64,000 nt of DNA from Anaerolineales bacterium (lineage in GTDB: Bacteria > Chloroflexota > Anaerolineae > Aggregatilineales > J027), in NCBI GenBank assembly GCA_020634155.1, contig JACKCI010000001.1, forward strand, positions 1 to 64,000, written 5' to 3'. Under the pieces are notes generated by a model that worked only from the letters and a program-made list of their open reading frames with translations, searched no databases and had not been told where the DNA came from. Position numbers and translations under genes: made by a program. Position 1 is the first letter of the stretch. Every line of letters begins with the position of its first letter. This document shows positions 1 through 7,406 of the stretch, in pieces.

Positions 1-489
1 GCTAGTGCTGCGGTAAGTAGGCCACTCGTTGTTGCCAATGACAATTGCCCCGGTCAAATCGTAATTTCTGGTGACAGCCAAGCACTTGACTATGCTTTGC
101 CCTTAGCACAGGCGCAAGGTGCTAAACGTACCATCAAATTGGCCGTAAGTGTTGCCGCTCATTCGCCGCTGATGGCTGATGCCGAGTCCGAGTTCAAGCA
201 AGTGGTGGCTCGTACACCGATTAGTAAGCCCAATATCCCAATTATTGGGAACATTCATGCAACACTCTTAGATGAGGTAGATGCGATTCAAATTGAACTA
301 AGTGGTCAGTTAACCTCCGCCGTGCGCTGGACAGAGACCATTCAAACGATGCGGACACACGGCATCAAAACCTTTATCGAAGTGGGCACCAAAGGTGTTC
401 TTAAGGGATTGCTCAAGAAAATTGACCGCGACGCAATTGGTCTAAGCATTGAGAAACCTAGCGACCTCTTAGGGATTTTGCACGATTAG
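1..489 (+). CDS. fabD: malonyl-CoA:ACP transacylase, C-terminal part (cut by window edge)
   Basis: The frame is open from base 1, so the gene begins upstream of the window; 162 residues are visible. FabD moves malonyl from CoA to acyl carrier protein to start fatty acid elongation in the cytoplasm. The visible part includes the conserved segment VSVAAHSPLM, whose His54 (fragment numbering) matches the catalytic histidine of the family, and the closing motif TFIEVGTKGVLKGLLKK. The nucleophilic serine lies before the window. Its usual partner acpP is nearby (7847-8086) but on the other strand and separated by the lasso-peptide locus, which suggests that locus was inserted beside a fatty-acid gene cluster. 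Confidence 0.93.
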   Translation, partial: ASAAVSRPLVVANDNCPGQIVISGDSQALDYALPLAQAQGAKRTIKLAVSVAAHSPLMADAESEFKQVVARTPISKPNIPIIGNIHATLLDEVDAIQIELSGQLTSAVRWTETIQTMRTHGIKTFIEVGTKGVLKGLLKKIDRDAIGLSIEKPSDLLGILHD

Positions 490-551
490 ATGGGTACCTC
501 GTAAAATAAGACAAAAGTCTGAGATAATAGAAGAGAAAAAAGGGGTGACCC

Positions 552-680
552 ATGTGGGGTCGTCGGATTGCCGCTGGTTACGCTCGACAACTTGCCTCAG
601 ACACCTGTCTTCATATGACAGATACAGATCATATCTCGTCTTTTACACCCGTAAATATTCTGATAGAATTCAACCTATAA
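552..680 (+). CDS. possible 42-residue ORF, function unknown
   Basis: This short open frame starts at ATG 552 after a purine-rich AAAAAAGGGG stretch and ends with TAA at 678-680. The peptide starts MWGRRIAAGYARQL and has no recognisable domain, signal or lasso-type leader motif. The same bases form a small hairpin (GACCC/GGGTC around the start codon). It may be chance, or the remnant of a gene broken when the lasso locus arrived. The rest of the 490-758 gap shows nothing convincing apart from the RBS of the next gene. Confidence 0.18.
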   Translation: MWGRRIAAGYARQLASDTCLHMTDTDHISSFTPVNILIEFNL

Positions 681-758
681 AATGAGTTTCCAATGAACGA
701 AGAAACATAGATAATACCATGTCAATGCTACAATCGAACGATTGAGGCGATCATTGTA

Positions 759-1238
759 ATGAAATATATTGCAGAACTCAGTAAATTTCGTGCGAAAATA
801 TGGAGGCTCGGCACTGACATACTGGCGTTTATGTTATTACCTGTAATATCTTTCGCGCTGTCAAATATAGGCTACAAAAGAGTTAGCTGGCTATTAGTTA
901 AATCGTCTCCATCCCCTATCAAGCGTTCAGATACTCAGTGGGAACATCAACGGGCAAGGGCCATTGCCAAACGAATCAACCGTATTGCAGAGCATGGCAT
1001 TATAAAGGCGTCTTGCCTTGAGCGTTCACTGCTGTTGTGGTGGTTGTTACGCTTTCAGAGAATTTCTACGGAATTGCAAATTGGTGTCCAAATCAATGAG
1101 AATGGTAAATTGATTGGACATGCTTGGCTGGAACGCGACGGAGTTGTCGTGAATGACAAACCCAATGTGGGTGATTATTATAGCAAATATCCTGCACACA
1201 TGATTGGGCCAGAATCTATCGTTAAGATATGGTCGTAA
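759..1238 (+). CDS. lasso peptide biosynthesis B2 protein (leader peptidase, transglutaminase-like)
   Basis: This 159-residue protein matches the B2 family (Transglut_core3), the cysteine protease that cuts the leader from a lasso precursor. The catalytic triad is readable: Cys86 in KASCLERSLLLWW, His121 in IGHAWLE and Asp133 in VVVNDKP. The N-terminal third has a hydrophobic stretch (about residues 20-35) and basic residues, as in stand-alone B2 proteins. Start ATG 759 has GAGGCGA at 744-750. It is followed by the cyclase gene after 136 bases of AT-rich DNA. The partner B1 protein (6066-7603), which should deliver the leader to it, is split by an insertion sequence, so activity in this strain is doubtful. 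Confidence 0.9.
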   Translation: MKYIAELSKFRAKIWRLGTDILAFMLLPVISFALSNIGYKRVSWLLVKSSPSPIKRSDTQWEHQRARAIAKRINRIAEHGIIKASCLERSLLLWWLLRFQRISTELQIGVQINENGKLIGHAWLERDGVVVNDKPNVGDYYSKYPAHMIGPESIVKIWS

Positions 1239-1374
1239 GGTCTTTATGTTTGTAATGATATACTAAAATCTAATTATATTGCAATAGCTGTAAATAACAT
1301 TAATGCAGCCACTAGATAGCAGCGAAGTTTATTGACGAACCCCTACAGACTTTTTAAAAGAGAGAAGGTGATTT

Positions 1375-3363
1375 GTGAGTGCCATTGCTGGCGTTATTCG
1401 ATTTGGCGGAGAGTCAATAGCTCCTCAAGTTCTTCATAAGATACTTGGGTTGATGCAGCACCGCTCACCTGATGGAAGTCAAACATGGGAAAACCCAACG
1501 GCTGCCATTGGTCATGGTATGTTACAGACCACTTCTTCATCGCTACATGAAACACTCCCTCTTGAGACTGACCGTTATGTCATTACCACTGATGTGCGTC
1601 TAGACAATAGACAAGAACTGTTTGATCTATTGGGTCTTTCTAATGGGACTACCGATAGCAACTTAATTCTGGCTGCTTATCAACGTTGGGGAATAACTAG
1701 CCCCAGCTATCTGCTTGGTGATTTTGTGTATGCCATTTGGGACAAACAGGAGCAGCGTCTTTTTTGCGCCCGTGATCACATGGGAACCAAACAGCTTTAC
1801 TATGTTTGGAAAAACAAAACCTGCCTTTTCGCTTCAGAAGTTCAAGCACTTTTGCCCTTTATCAATCCAGAAATTGATGACAGACGGATGGCCCAACTCT
1901 TGTTGAGGATGTATACAGAAAAGACGCATACATTCTATAAAGACATCTTACGTCTGGCCCCAGCTCATACGCTTCAAATCAGTGAAAATGGCCTAGCGAC
2001 ACAAAGTTATTGGGAACTGTCCATTGACAAAGTGCATTATAAAGAGGATCAGCAGTATGTAGAGCGCTTTCGGGAACTTTTTATCGAAGCCGTTCGGTGT
2101 CGTTTGGATGGCAATGGCCCTATTGGGAGTTATTTAAGCGGGGGTCTTGATTCCACAAGTGTTACCTGTACTGCACAGAAGTTATTGATCAAAGACTTAC
2201 CTGTGTTTTCGGCAACTTTTCCCTCTGTACCCACTTCAGATGAGCGCGAATATTTAAACAAAGTACTCGAACAGGGTGGGTACATTTCTCACATCATTGA
2301 AGCGGACAAAATCAGCCCATTGGCTGATATGGAGAAGATGCTCTTTCATACCAGTAGTCCCGGGATTGCGCCTAACCTGTTTATGACATGGAATTTGTTG
2401 GCACTTGCGAAAAAGCAAGGTATTCGCGTGATGTTGACAGGGCATGACGGCGATTCCGTTGTTTCGCATGGTTTTGGCTACTTAGGGGAGTTGGCTTGCC
2501 AAGGTGATTGGCAGGCTTTTGTGGCGTATTGTGACCAACTTGAGCAACACTTTGACTCCTATGGAAACGTGAAAGCCGCTTTTTTTCGGAATTACGGAAT
2601 ACCCTGTTTGCGCCACCTCAGCCAAAGCAAACGCCCACTGCACCTGCTTCGGCAATTGAACCAAGTTCATCAGTTTATCAAGGTTCCTCGACGGAAATTA
2701 TTTTTCGAGTATATGATAAGGCCTAATCTTCCTGCCTTTGCACGTGGTCTGCGCTACAAGCTGGGTATTGCCAAACCACCACGTAAATTTGACCCCATAA
2801 TCTCTCCAATTTTCGCTAATCAAAATGCTTTTGTACAGATAGCACAAGAAATCAGTGATTCGCAGCAACTGATCGAAAGTGAGCAACAAAACCATTATTG
2901 GATGTTAACATCTGCATTAGCAGTGGTTGGTAGTGAAATTAACGATACAGCCGCGGCTGCATTTGGCATAGAACAACGTCACCCTTTTTTCGATAAACGT
3001 CTTATAGAATTCTGTGTTGCTTTACCTCCCCGCATGAAGATTCATGAGGGATGGACTCGGTGGATTTTGCGAGCGGCAATGGAAGGCACCGTGCCGAAGG
3101 CGATTCAGTGGAGGGGAGGGAAATCTAACCTTGGGACCAGCTTCGATGAGGCGATGTGGAAATTTGAACAAGAGCGCATGACCCAAGCAATTAATCAGCT
3201 AGAGGCATCTAGCCGATATTATGACAGAAACGGACTTCAAGAACTATTTAATCGTAAAGAACTTCGTCACAGCGAGGCCTTATGGCAGTTTATTGTTATA
3301 GATATTTGGTTAAATATGCTCTTAATAAATAAATCTACGCACCATATTTTCCCTATAGGCTAA
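1375..3363 (+). CDS. lasso peptide macrolactam synthetase (asparagine synthase-like cyclase, C protein)
   Basis: This 662-residue protein has the asparagine synthetase B architecture: an N-terminal glutaminase-like domain (about 1-210) and a C-terminal ATP-pyrophosphatase domain with the PP-loop SGGLDSTS at 255-262. In lasso clusters this enzyme adenylates an Asp or Glu side chain and joins it to the N-terminal amine of the core peptide. The N-terminus reads MSAIAGVIRFGG, so the Cys2 nucleophile needed for glutaminase activity is missing, which fits a cyclase rather than a true asparagine synthetase. Start is GTG 1375 with AGAGAAGG at 1361-1368. The neighbouring B2, precursor and kinase genes support the assignment. 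Confidence 0.92.
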   Translation: MSAIAGVIRFGGESIAPQVLHKILGLMQHRSPDGSQTWENPTAAIGHGMLQTTSSSLHETLPLETDRYVITTDVRLDNRQELFDLLGLSNGTTDSNLILAAYQRWGITSPSYLLGDFVYAIWDKQEQRLFCARDHMGTKQLYYVWKNKTCLFASEVQALLPFINPEIDDRRMAQLLLRMYTEKTHTFYKDILRLAPAHTLQISENGLATQSYWELSIDKVHYKEDQQYVERFRELFIEAVRCRLDGNGPIGSYLSGGLDSTSVTCTAQKLLIKDLPVFSATFPSVPTSDEREYLNKVLEQGGYISHIIEADKISPLADMEKMLFHTSSPGIAPNLFMTWNLLALAKKQGIRVMLTGHDGDSVVSHGFGYLGELACQGDWQAFVAYCDQLEQHFDSYGNVKAAFFRNYGIPCLRHLSQSKRPLHLLRQLNQVHQFIKVPRRKLFFEYMIRPNLPAFARGLRYKLGIAKPPRKFDPIISPIFANQNAFVQIAQEISDSQQLIESEQQNHYWMLTSALAVVGSEINDTAAAAFGIEQRHPFFDKRLIEFCVALPPRMKIHEGWTRWILRAAMEGTVPKAIQWRGGKSNLGTSFDEAMWKFEQERMTQAINQLEASSRYYDRNGLQELFNRKELRHSEALWQFIVIDIWLNMLLINKSTHHIFPIG

Positions 3364-3564
3364 CTTAATCCTACAATCACCTATGTCTTTTGTGAATGCA
3401 GCCTAATGGCATCGATAATGTTTGATTGAGAACACGCACTCAATTGATAGCAGGCATATGGGGCACAATTCAACTCACTTTCATCCTCCTAAAAAACTCT
3501 ATACACCTCTGGTTGCTTACCTAATATGTTCGTTGACTAACTCGTAACTTCTGTTATACTCGTT
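3364..3564. other. intergenic region between cyclase gene and IS copy 1
   Basis: This 201-base AT-rich gap has no convincing ORF. It holds a short inverted repeat (ATTGAG at 3425-3430 with CTCAAT at 3439-3444) without a T-tract and, at its right end, the promoter annotated at 3533-3560. Bases 3562-3564 (GTT) are the left copy of the target-site duplication of the first insertion sequence. Confidence 0.5.
3533..3560 (+). promoter_or_regulatory. predicted sigma70-type promoter of the lasso precursor operon, severed by IS
   Basis: TTGACT (3533-3538) and TATACT (3555-3560) are separated by 16 bases; each hexamer differs from consensus at one position. The insertion sequence starts at 3565, five bases after the -10 box, where transcription would start. 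Joining the flanks (..TATACTCGTT to AAATG..) puts the promoter about 40 bases before the precursor ATG in the pre-insertion sequence. The promoter is predicted, not shown experimentally. Confidence 0.6.
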
Positions 3565-3619
3565 TGTAGTGAACCCAAAAAATTGGACACAAAAATACAC
3601 TGACATATTTTAGCGTCAG

Positions 3620-4438
3620 TTAAGATAACGGTGCTACCCATTGTGCCTCAAATTCGCTAGGAGCGAGATACCCCAAGGCAGAATGAATGCGTTTATGGGT
3701 ATAGACATCTTCTAGGAAACGCCCGATAGACCGATAAGCATGATGAAAATCCTCGTATTCGGATAAATCAATCTCCTCCTCCCGGATGGTTCGCATGAGG
3801 CGTTCGGCAAAGCCGTTTTCTTCGGGCTTGCCCACTGCCGCCATACTGATTTGAATGTGATGGTGCTGCAACAAATCGGTGTAATCATCGCAGGCGTACT
3901 GCCAGCCTTGGTCACTATGGTGGATGTCTGGGACACGCTCTAGGAGTGCGCGTTGCAGGGCGGTGAGGGTGAGCGTGCGATCCAGTGATCGGCTGAGATG
4001 CCAGCCACGTACCGCCCGCGTGAACACATCCATAATGACCGCTAAATACACAAACTCACGGTGCAACCGTACATAGGTGATATCCGCGACCCAGAGGTGT
4101 TCAGGATGAGCGGCAGCAAGGTCTTTGACTAGGTTCGGATAGCGTCCAAAATCGTGCCGACTGTTCGTGGTGCGCGTTTTGCGGCGTTTCTGGGGGCGTT
4201 GTAAGCCCATTTGAGCCATCATACGCCGAATGCGCTTATGATTGACCGTCCACCCCGTCCGTTGGAGCAAAACGGTGATACGCCGATAGCCATAGGTCGG
4301 GTACTGGGCGGCGAGGTCTTGAACGACCACGCGCAACGCGCTGTCATCCAGCTCAACTCCTTGATGGTAGAAGCTGCTACGCGGCAAATCCAGCACCGCA
4401 CAGATCGTGCTCACGGGATACTCGTCCTTCAAGTGCAT
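3620..4438 (-). CDS. IS3-family transposase OrfB (DDE catalytic subunit), copy 1
   Basis: This 272-residue product has an N-terminal HTH_21-like region (residues 1-90) and an rve integrase core with catalytic Asp119 (VADITYV), Asp176 (HHSDQGWQ) and Glu212 (FAERLMRT), spaced as in the IS3 family. It lies two bases after the orfA stop, in the -1 frame. The active transposase is normally an OrfAB fusion made by -1 frameshifting at the A-rich slippery site at the end of orfA (4485-4492). The protein is full length with no visible damage, so the element is probably active. Confidence 0.94.
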   Translation of the reverse strand: MHLKDEYPVSTICAVLDLPRSSFYHQGVELDDSALRVVVQDLAAQYPTYGYRRITVLLQRTGWTVNHKRIRRMMAQMGLQRPQKRRKTRTTNSRHDFGRYPNLVKDLAAAHPEHLWVADITYVRLHREFVYLAVIMDVFTRAVRGWHLSRSLDRTLTLTALQRALLERVPDIHHSDQGWQYACDDYTDLLQHHHIQISMAAVGKPEENGFAERLMRTIREEEIDLSEYEDFHHAYRSIGRFLEDVYTHKRIHSALGYLAPSEFEAQWVAPLS

Positions 4439-4440
4439 GG

Positions 4441-4746
4441 CTATTTCCCGTTTCTCTCGCGTGTCCCATTCAGCAAGCTCGATGCTTTTTTTGCAATCTC
4501 TAGCTCCATCGTCAGCCTCCCGATCATGCGTTCCAGTTCGGCGATCCGCTCTTGCTCCCCACTGCTCTCGCCGCCTTTCTCGAATGCCTGCGGTGCAGCT
4601 GCCAGAAATTGTTGTTTCCAGTTACCAACCATCTGAGAGGTCAGTTGATGCTCACGGCATAGCTCTGCCATACTTTTCTCGCCCGACAACAATTGCAGGA
4701 CGACTTGGCTTTTGAATCCCGGTGTAAATTTCCGTTTCTTCTTCAT
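4441..4746 (-). CDS. IS3-family transposase OrfA (helix-turn-helix), copy 1
   Basis: This 101-residue protein begins MKKKRKFTPGFKSQVV. It has a HTH_Tnp_1-type DNA-binding region (about 10-55, containing ELCREHQLTSQMVGNWK) and a leucine-zipper-like segment (about 65-95) that binds element ends. The gene ends with the slippery run A7G (4485-4492 on the minus strand), where a -1 shift would produce the OrfAB transposase. It is identical to the copy at 6280-6585. Confidence 0.93.
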   Translation of the reverse strand: MKKKRKFTPGFKSQVVLQLLSGEKSMAELCREHQLTSQMVGNWKQQFLAAAPQAFEKGGESSGEQERIAELERMIGRLTMELEIAKKASSLLNGTRERNGK

Positions 4747-4849
4747 GTGAACCTTTCCACTTATGGACTATGTTACTTTAACCTCATGTCCAATCTCAGG
4801 GGTTCACTACAGTTAAATGTAGGGTCAAGTTGAAGAATGAGGTGTAAGC

Positions 4850-4978
4850 ATGAAACAAGAAGACAAAAAACAATACCAAACACCCCAACTCACCATTCAT
4901 GGTCAGCTTGAGGATGTAACTCAATCTCAGAGCGTGGTTGGTAATGGTGATGCCTTGTTCACTGTTCTCATCACCTAG
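4850..4978 (+). CDS. lasso peptide precursor (42 residues; predicted 17-residue core)
   Basis: This small gene starts at ATG 4850, preceded by GAGGTG at 4839-4844, and stops with TAG at 4976-4978. The leader carries the B1-recognition motif Y9-x-x-P12-x-L14 (YQTPQL), Gly18, and Thr24 at the conserved -2 position. Cleavage after Gln25 gives the core SQSVVGNGDALFTVLIT. Asp34 is core position 9, so a 9-residue macrolactam ring between Ser1 and Asp9 with an 8-residue tail ending in Thr17 is predicted. Gly is the usual first residue, and Ser1 is less common. Leader spacing, the ring acid and the neighbouring K, C, B1 and B2 genes agree. IS copy 1 separates the gene from its likely promoter. Confidence 0.85.
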   Translation: MKQEDKKQYQTPQLTIHGQLEDVTQSQSVVGNGDALFTVLIT

Positions 4979-5000
4979 TCATTGCTGAAAAGGTTTGGGG

Positions 5001-5024
5001 GAAAGCTGCCTGATGGCAGCTTTC
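5001..5024 (+). terminator. hairpin (leaky terminator or mRNA stabiliser) after precursor gene
   Basis: A perfect 10-bp stem GAAAGCTGCC (5001-5010) / GGCAGCTTTC (5015-5024) with loop TGAT lies 22 bases after the precursor stop and before the kinase start. The following TTGCT is only a weak T-tract, so partial termination or 3'-end protection is more likely than full termination. Such hairpins often keep peptide precursors in excess over modifying enzymes. Confidence 0.6.
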
Positions 5025-5047
5025 TTGCTATAGAGGCGAACTCTCCA

Positions 5048-5971
5048 ATGTTTAGTTATATCGCTTATGATTTAATTATTCAGTCGGATTTTAGTCTTCC
5101 CGAGCTCACCCATATCGAGACAAGGAATACCAAACCAGATATCACCATACGAAGAGTATCACCACAGCAACTCCCCTCACAACTACTTACCCAAGAAGGC
5201 TACTCCATAGTTAATCATTATCAAATTGGCATTAACCACCCGGCTGGTTTGATCCTCGTCCAAAATGGACATGAAATCTTGATCGCCCCATCTGACAATG
5301 TAGAACCGAAATTGCTTTCCAATCTCATTACTGCATCGGCTCTAGATGCTGCATTACTTCAAAGAAAGTTTTTCTTGATACATGGAAGCGCAGTCGAGAT
5401 TGGTGGAATCGCAGTGGCATTCATTGGTGAAACTGGATATGGCAAATCCACTACTGCGGCAACCTTTGCGGCTGCTCAATATCCGCTTCTGAGTGACGAT
5501 ACGCTTGCTATAAACATGAATAGGATGACACTGCACCCAGCTTATCCTCAGATCAAGCTTTGGCCTGATTCCGCCGAGGCTGTTGGGCAAAGCCCAGATG
5601 AATTGCCGAAGCTGTATAGTCTTGCCGAGAAACGAGCGCTGCGGTTGCAGACCGAAGCGAAGCAACAGCCAATTCCCCTGCGGCAAATCTATGTACTGGC
5701 ACGTGATGACTACCAGCATTCGGTTGAACCGTTATCTTTCTCCGATAGTTTCACAGAGATATTGCGGCATTCGTACATCGGGCATTTGCAGTATCTATAT
5801 AAGGTTGATTTGTTGACTTATACAGGCCAAACAGAGCAACACTTCAGGGATTGTGCGAAAGTTGCAGGCATGATACGCTGTTACAAATTAAAACGACGTT
5901 GGGATTTGGCTAATGTACATGAGTTGGTTAATGTTGTAATTAATGATTTACATAAACATGAGGTTCTCTAG
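5048..5971 (+). CDS. HPr kinase-like kinase of a lasso peptide cluster
   Basis: This 307-residue protein resembles the HprK-type kinases found next to lasso precursors (for example the paeninodin kinase), which phosphorylate the C-terminal hydroxyl residue of the peptide. A Walker A loop GETGYGKST lies at 127-135 and is followed by the HprK-like PLLSDDTLAI segment. The predicted core ends in Thr, a possible acceptor. ATG 5048 is preferred over the earlier in-frame TTG 4982 because the latter would translate through the hairpin at 5001-5024, and AGAGG at 5032-5036 fits the later start. The A-K order matches known kinase-containing clusters. Function is inferred by homology and context. Confidence 0.8.
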   Translation: MFSYIAYDLIIQSDFSLPELTHIETRNTKPDITIRRVSPQQLPSQLLTQEGYSIVNHYQIGINHPAGLILVQNGHEILIAPSDNVEPKLLSNLITASALDAALLQRKFFLIHGSAVEIGGIAVAFIGETGYGKSTTAATFAAAQYPLLSDDTLAINMNRMTLHPAYPQIKLWPDSAEAVGQSPDELPKLYSLAEKRALRLQTEAKQQPIPLRQIYVLARDDYQHSVEPLSFSDSFTEILRHSYIGHLQYLYKVDLLTYTGQTEQHFRDCAKVAGMIRCYKLKRRWDLANVHELVNVVINDLHKHEVL

Positions 5972-6279
5972 AGATGAAATAGAGCAACTTGTAAAGAGGA
6001 AGTTTTGCGCTCCGCCAAATTAGGGGATTGTTAACGCGGTAAAATGAAAATGGAGAAGGATAATCATGATCTCATCGGGTACTGTGGTGACTGCAAATAA
6101 GGACGTAATCAATGCGATAATTGGCAGTAATGTCGCGCTGTTGAAAATCAATACGAGAACATATTTCTCGCTTAATTCTGTTGGAGCATTTGTTTGGTCA
6201 ATTATTCAAACTCCTGTAGTGAACCCCTGAGATTGGACATGAGGTTAAAGTAACATAGTCCATAAGTGGAAAGGTTCAC

Positions 6280-6585
6280 ATGAAGAAGAAACGGAAATTT
6301 ACACCGGGATTCAAAAGCCAAGTCGTCCTGCAATTGTTGTCGGGCGAGAAAAGTATGGCAGAGCTATGCCGTGAGCATCAACTGACCTCTCAGATGGTTG
6401 GTAACTGGAAACAACAATTTCTGGCAGCTGCACCGCAGGCATTCGAGAAAGGCGGCGAGAGCAGTGGGGAGCAAGAGCGGATCGCCGAACTGGAACGCAT
6501 GATCGGGAGGCTGACGATGGAGCTAGAGATTGCAAAAAAAGCATCGAGCTTGCTGAATGGGACACGCGAGAGAAACGGGAAATAG
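6280..6585 (+). CDS. IS3-family transposase OrfA (helix-turn-helix), copy 2
   Basis: This 101-residue HTH protein is identical to the product of 4441-4746. Start ATG 6280 follows AAAGG within the element leader. The C-terminal part is a predicted coiled coil (about 65-95). The slippery sequence A AAA AAA G at 6534-6541 lies near its end; a -1 shift there continues as SIELAEWDTREKREIA into orfB. Confidence 0.93.
   Translation: MKKKRKFTPGFKSQVVLQLLSGEKSMAELCREHQLTSQMVGNWKQQFLAAAPQAFEKGGESSGEQERIAELERMIGRLTMELEIAKKASSLLNGTRERNGK
6534..6541 (+). other. predicted -1 ribosomal frameshift site of IS copy 2
   Basis: Seven A residues followed by G sit in orfA frame as GCA AAA AAA GCA. Slipping one base back gives AAA then AGC ATC GAG and leads without a stop into orfB (ATG 6588). 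This is the standard IS3-family arrangement for making the OrfAB transposase. The same site in copy 1 is at 4485-4492. Confidence 0.7.
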
Positions 6586-6587
6586 CC

Positions 6588-7406
6588 ATGCACTTGAAGG
6601 ACGAGTATCCCGTGAGCACGATCTGTGCGGTGCTGGATTTGCCGCGTAGCAGCTTCTACCATCAAGGAGTTGAGCTGGATGACAGCGCGTTGCGCGTGGT
6701 CGTTCAAGACCTCGCCGCCCAGTACCCGACCTATGGCTATCGGCGTATCACCGTTTTGCTCCAACGGACGGGGTGGACGGTCAATCATAAGCGCATTCGG
6801 CGTATGATGGCTCAAATGGGCTTACAACGCCCCCAGAAACGCCGCAAAACGCGCACCACGAACAGTCGGCACGATTTTGGACGCTATCCGAACCTAGTCA
6901 AAGACCTTGCTGCCGCTCATCCTGAACACCTCTGGGTCGCGGATATCACCTATGTACGGTTGCACCGTGAGTTTGTGTATTTAGCGGTCATTATGGATGT
7001 GTTCACGCGGGCGGTACGTGGCTGGCATCTCAGCCGATCACTGGATCGCACGCTCACCCTCACCGCCCTGCAACGCGCACTCCTAGAGCGTGTCCCAGAC
7101 ATCCACCATAGTGACCAAGGCTGGCAGTACGCCTGCGATGATTACACCGATTTGTTGCAGCACCATCACATTCAAATCAGTATGGCGGCAGTGGGCAAGC
7201 CCGAAGAAAACGGCTTTGCCGAACGCCTCATGCGAACCATCCGGGAGGAGGAGATTGATTTATCCGAATACGAGGATTTTCATCATGCTTATCGGTCTAT
7301 CGGGCGTTTCCTAGAAGATGTCTATACCCATAAACGCATTCATTCTGCCTTGGGGTATCTCGCTCCTAGCGAATTTGAGGCACAATGGGTAGCACCGTTA
7401 TCTTAA
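6588..7406 (+). CDS. IS3-family transposase OrfB (DDE catalytic subunit), copy 2
   Basis: This 272-residue protein is identical to that of copy 1, with Asp119, Asp176 and Glu212 as the predicted DDE triad and an intact N-terminal HTH_21-like region. It lies two bases after the orfA stop in the -1 frame. No substitution or truncation suggests inactivation. Confidence 0.94.
   Translation: MHLKDEYPVSTICAVLDLPRSSFYHQGVELDDSALRVVVQDLAAQYPTYGYRRITVLLQRTGWTVNHKRIRRMMAQMGLQRPQKRRKTRTTNSRHDFGRYPNLVKDLAAAHPEHLWVADITYVRLHREFVYLAVIMDVFTRAVRGWHLSRSLDRTLTLTALQRALLERVPDIHHSDQGWQYACDDYTDLLQHHHIQISMAAVGKPEENGFAERLMRTIREEEIDLSEYEDFHHAYRSIGRFLEDVYTHKRIHSALGYLAPSEFEAQWVAPLS

Larger units (their letters stand above)
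3565..4811 (-). mobile_element. IS3-family insertion sequence, copy 1 (1247 bp)
   Basis: The element runs from TGTAGTGAACCC to GGGTTCACTACA and carries orfA and orfB on the minus strand. Its imperfect terminal inverted repeats share TGTAGTGAACCC and then ATTGGACA. The 3-bp target duplication GTT is present on both sides (3562-3564 and 4812-4814), so both ends are intact. All parts compared, including every encoded protein, are identical to copy 2 at 6215-7461, so transposition was recent. It sits between the promoter at 3533-3560 and the lasso precursor gene. Confidence 0.95.

Noticed and set aside
1375..3363. A housekeeping asparagine synthetase
   Set aside because: The N-terminal catalytic Cys is missing and the gene sits with lasso B2, precursor, kinase and B1 genes, so the cyclase role fits better.
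4211..4715. Plus-strand ORFs opposite IS copy 1 (and minus-strand ones at 6311-6815 opposite copy 2)
   Set aside because: They are antisense shadows of the transposase genes, identical in both copies and without any recognisable domain.
4982..5047. TTG at 4982 as the kinase start
   Set aside because: It would place the 10-bp hairpin inside the coding region and has no proper RBS. ATG 5048 has AGAGG upstream.
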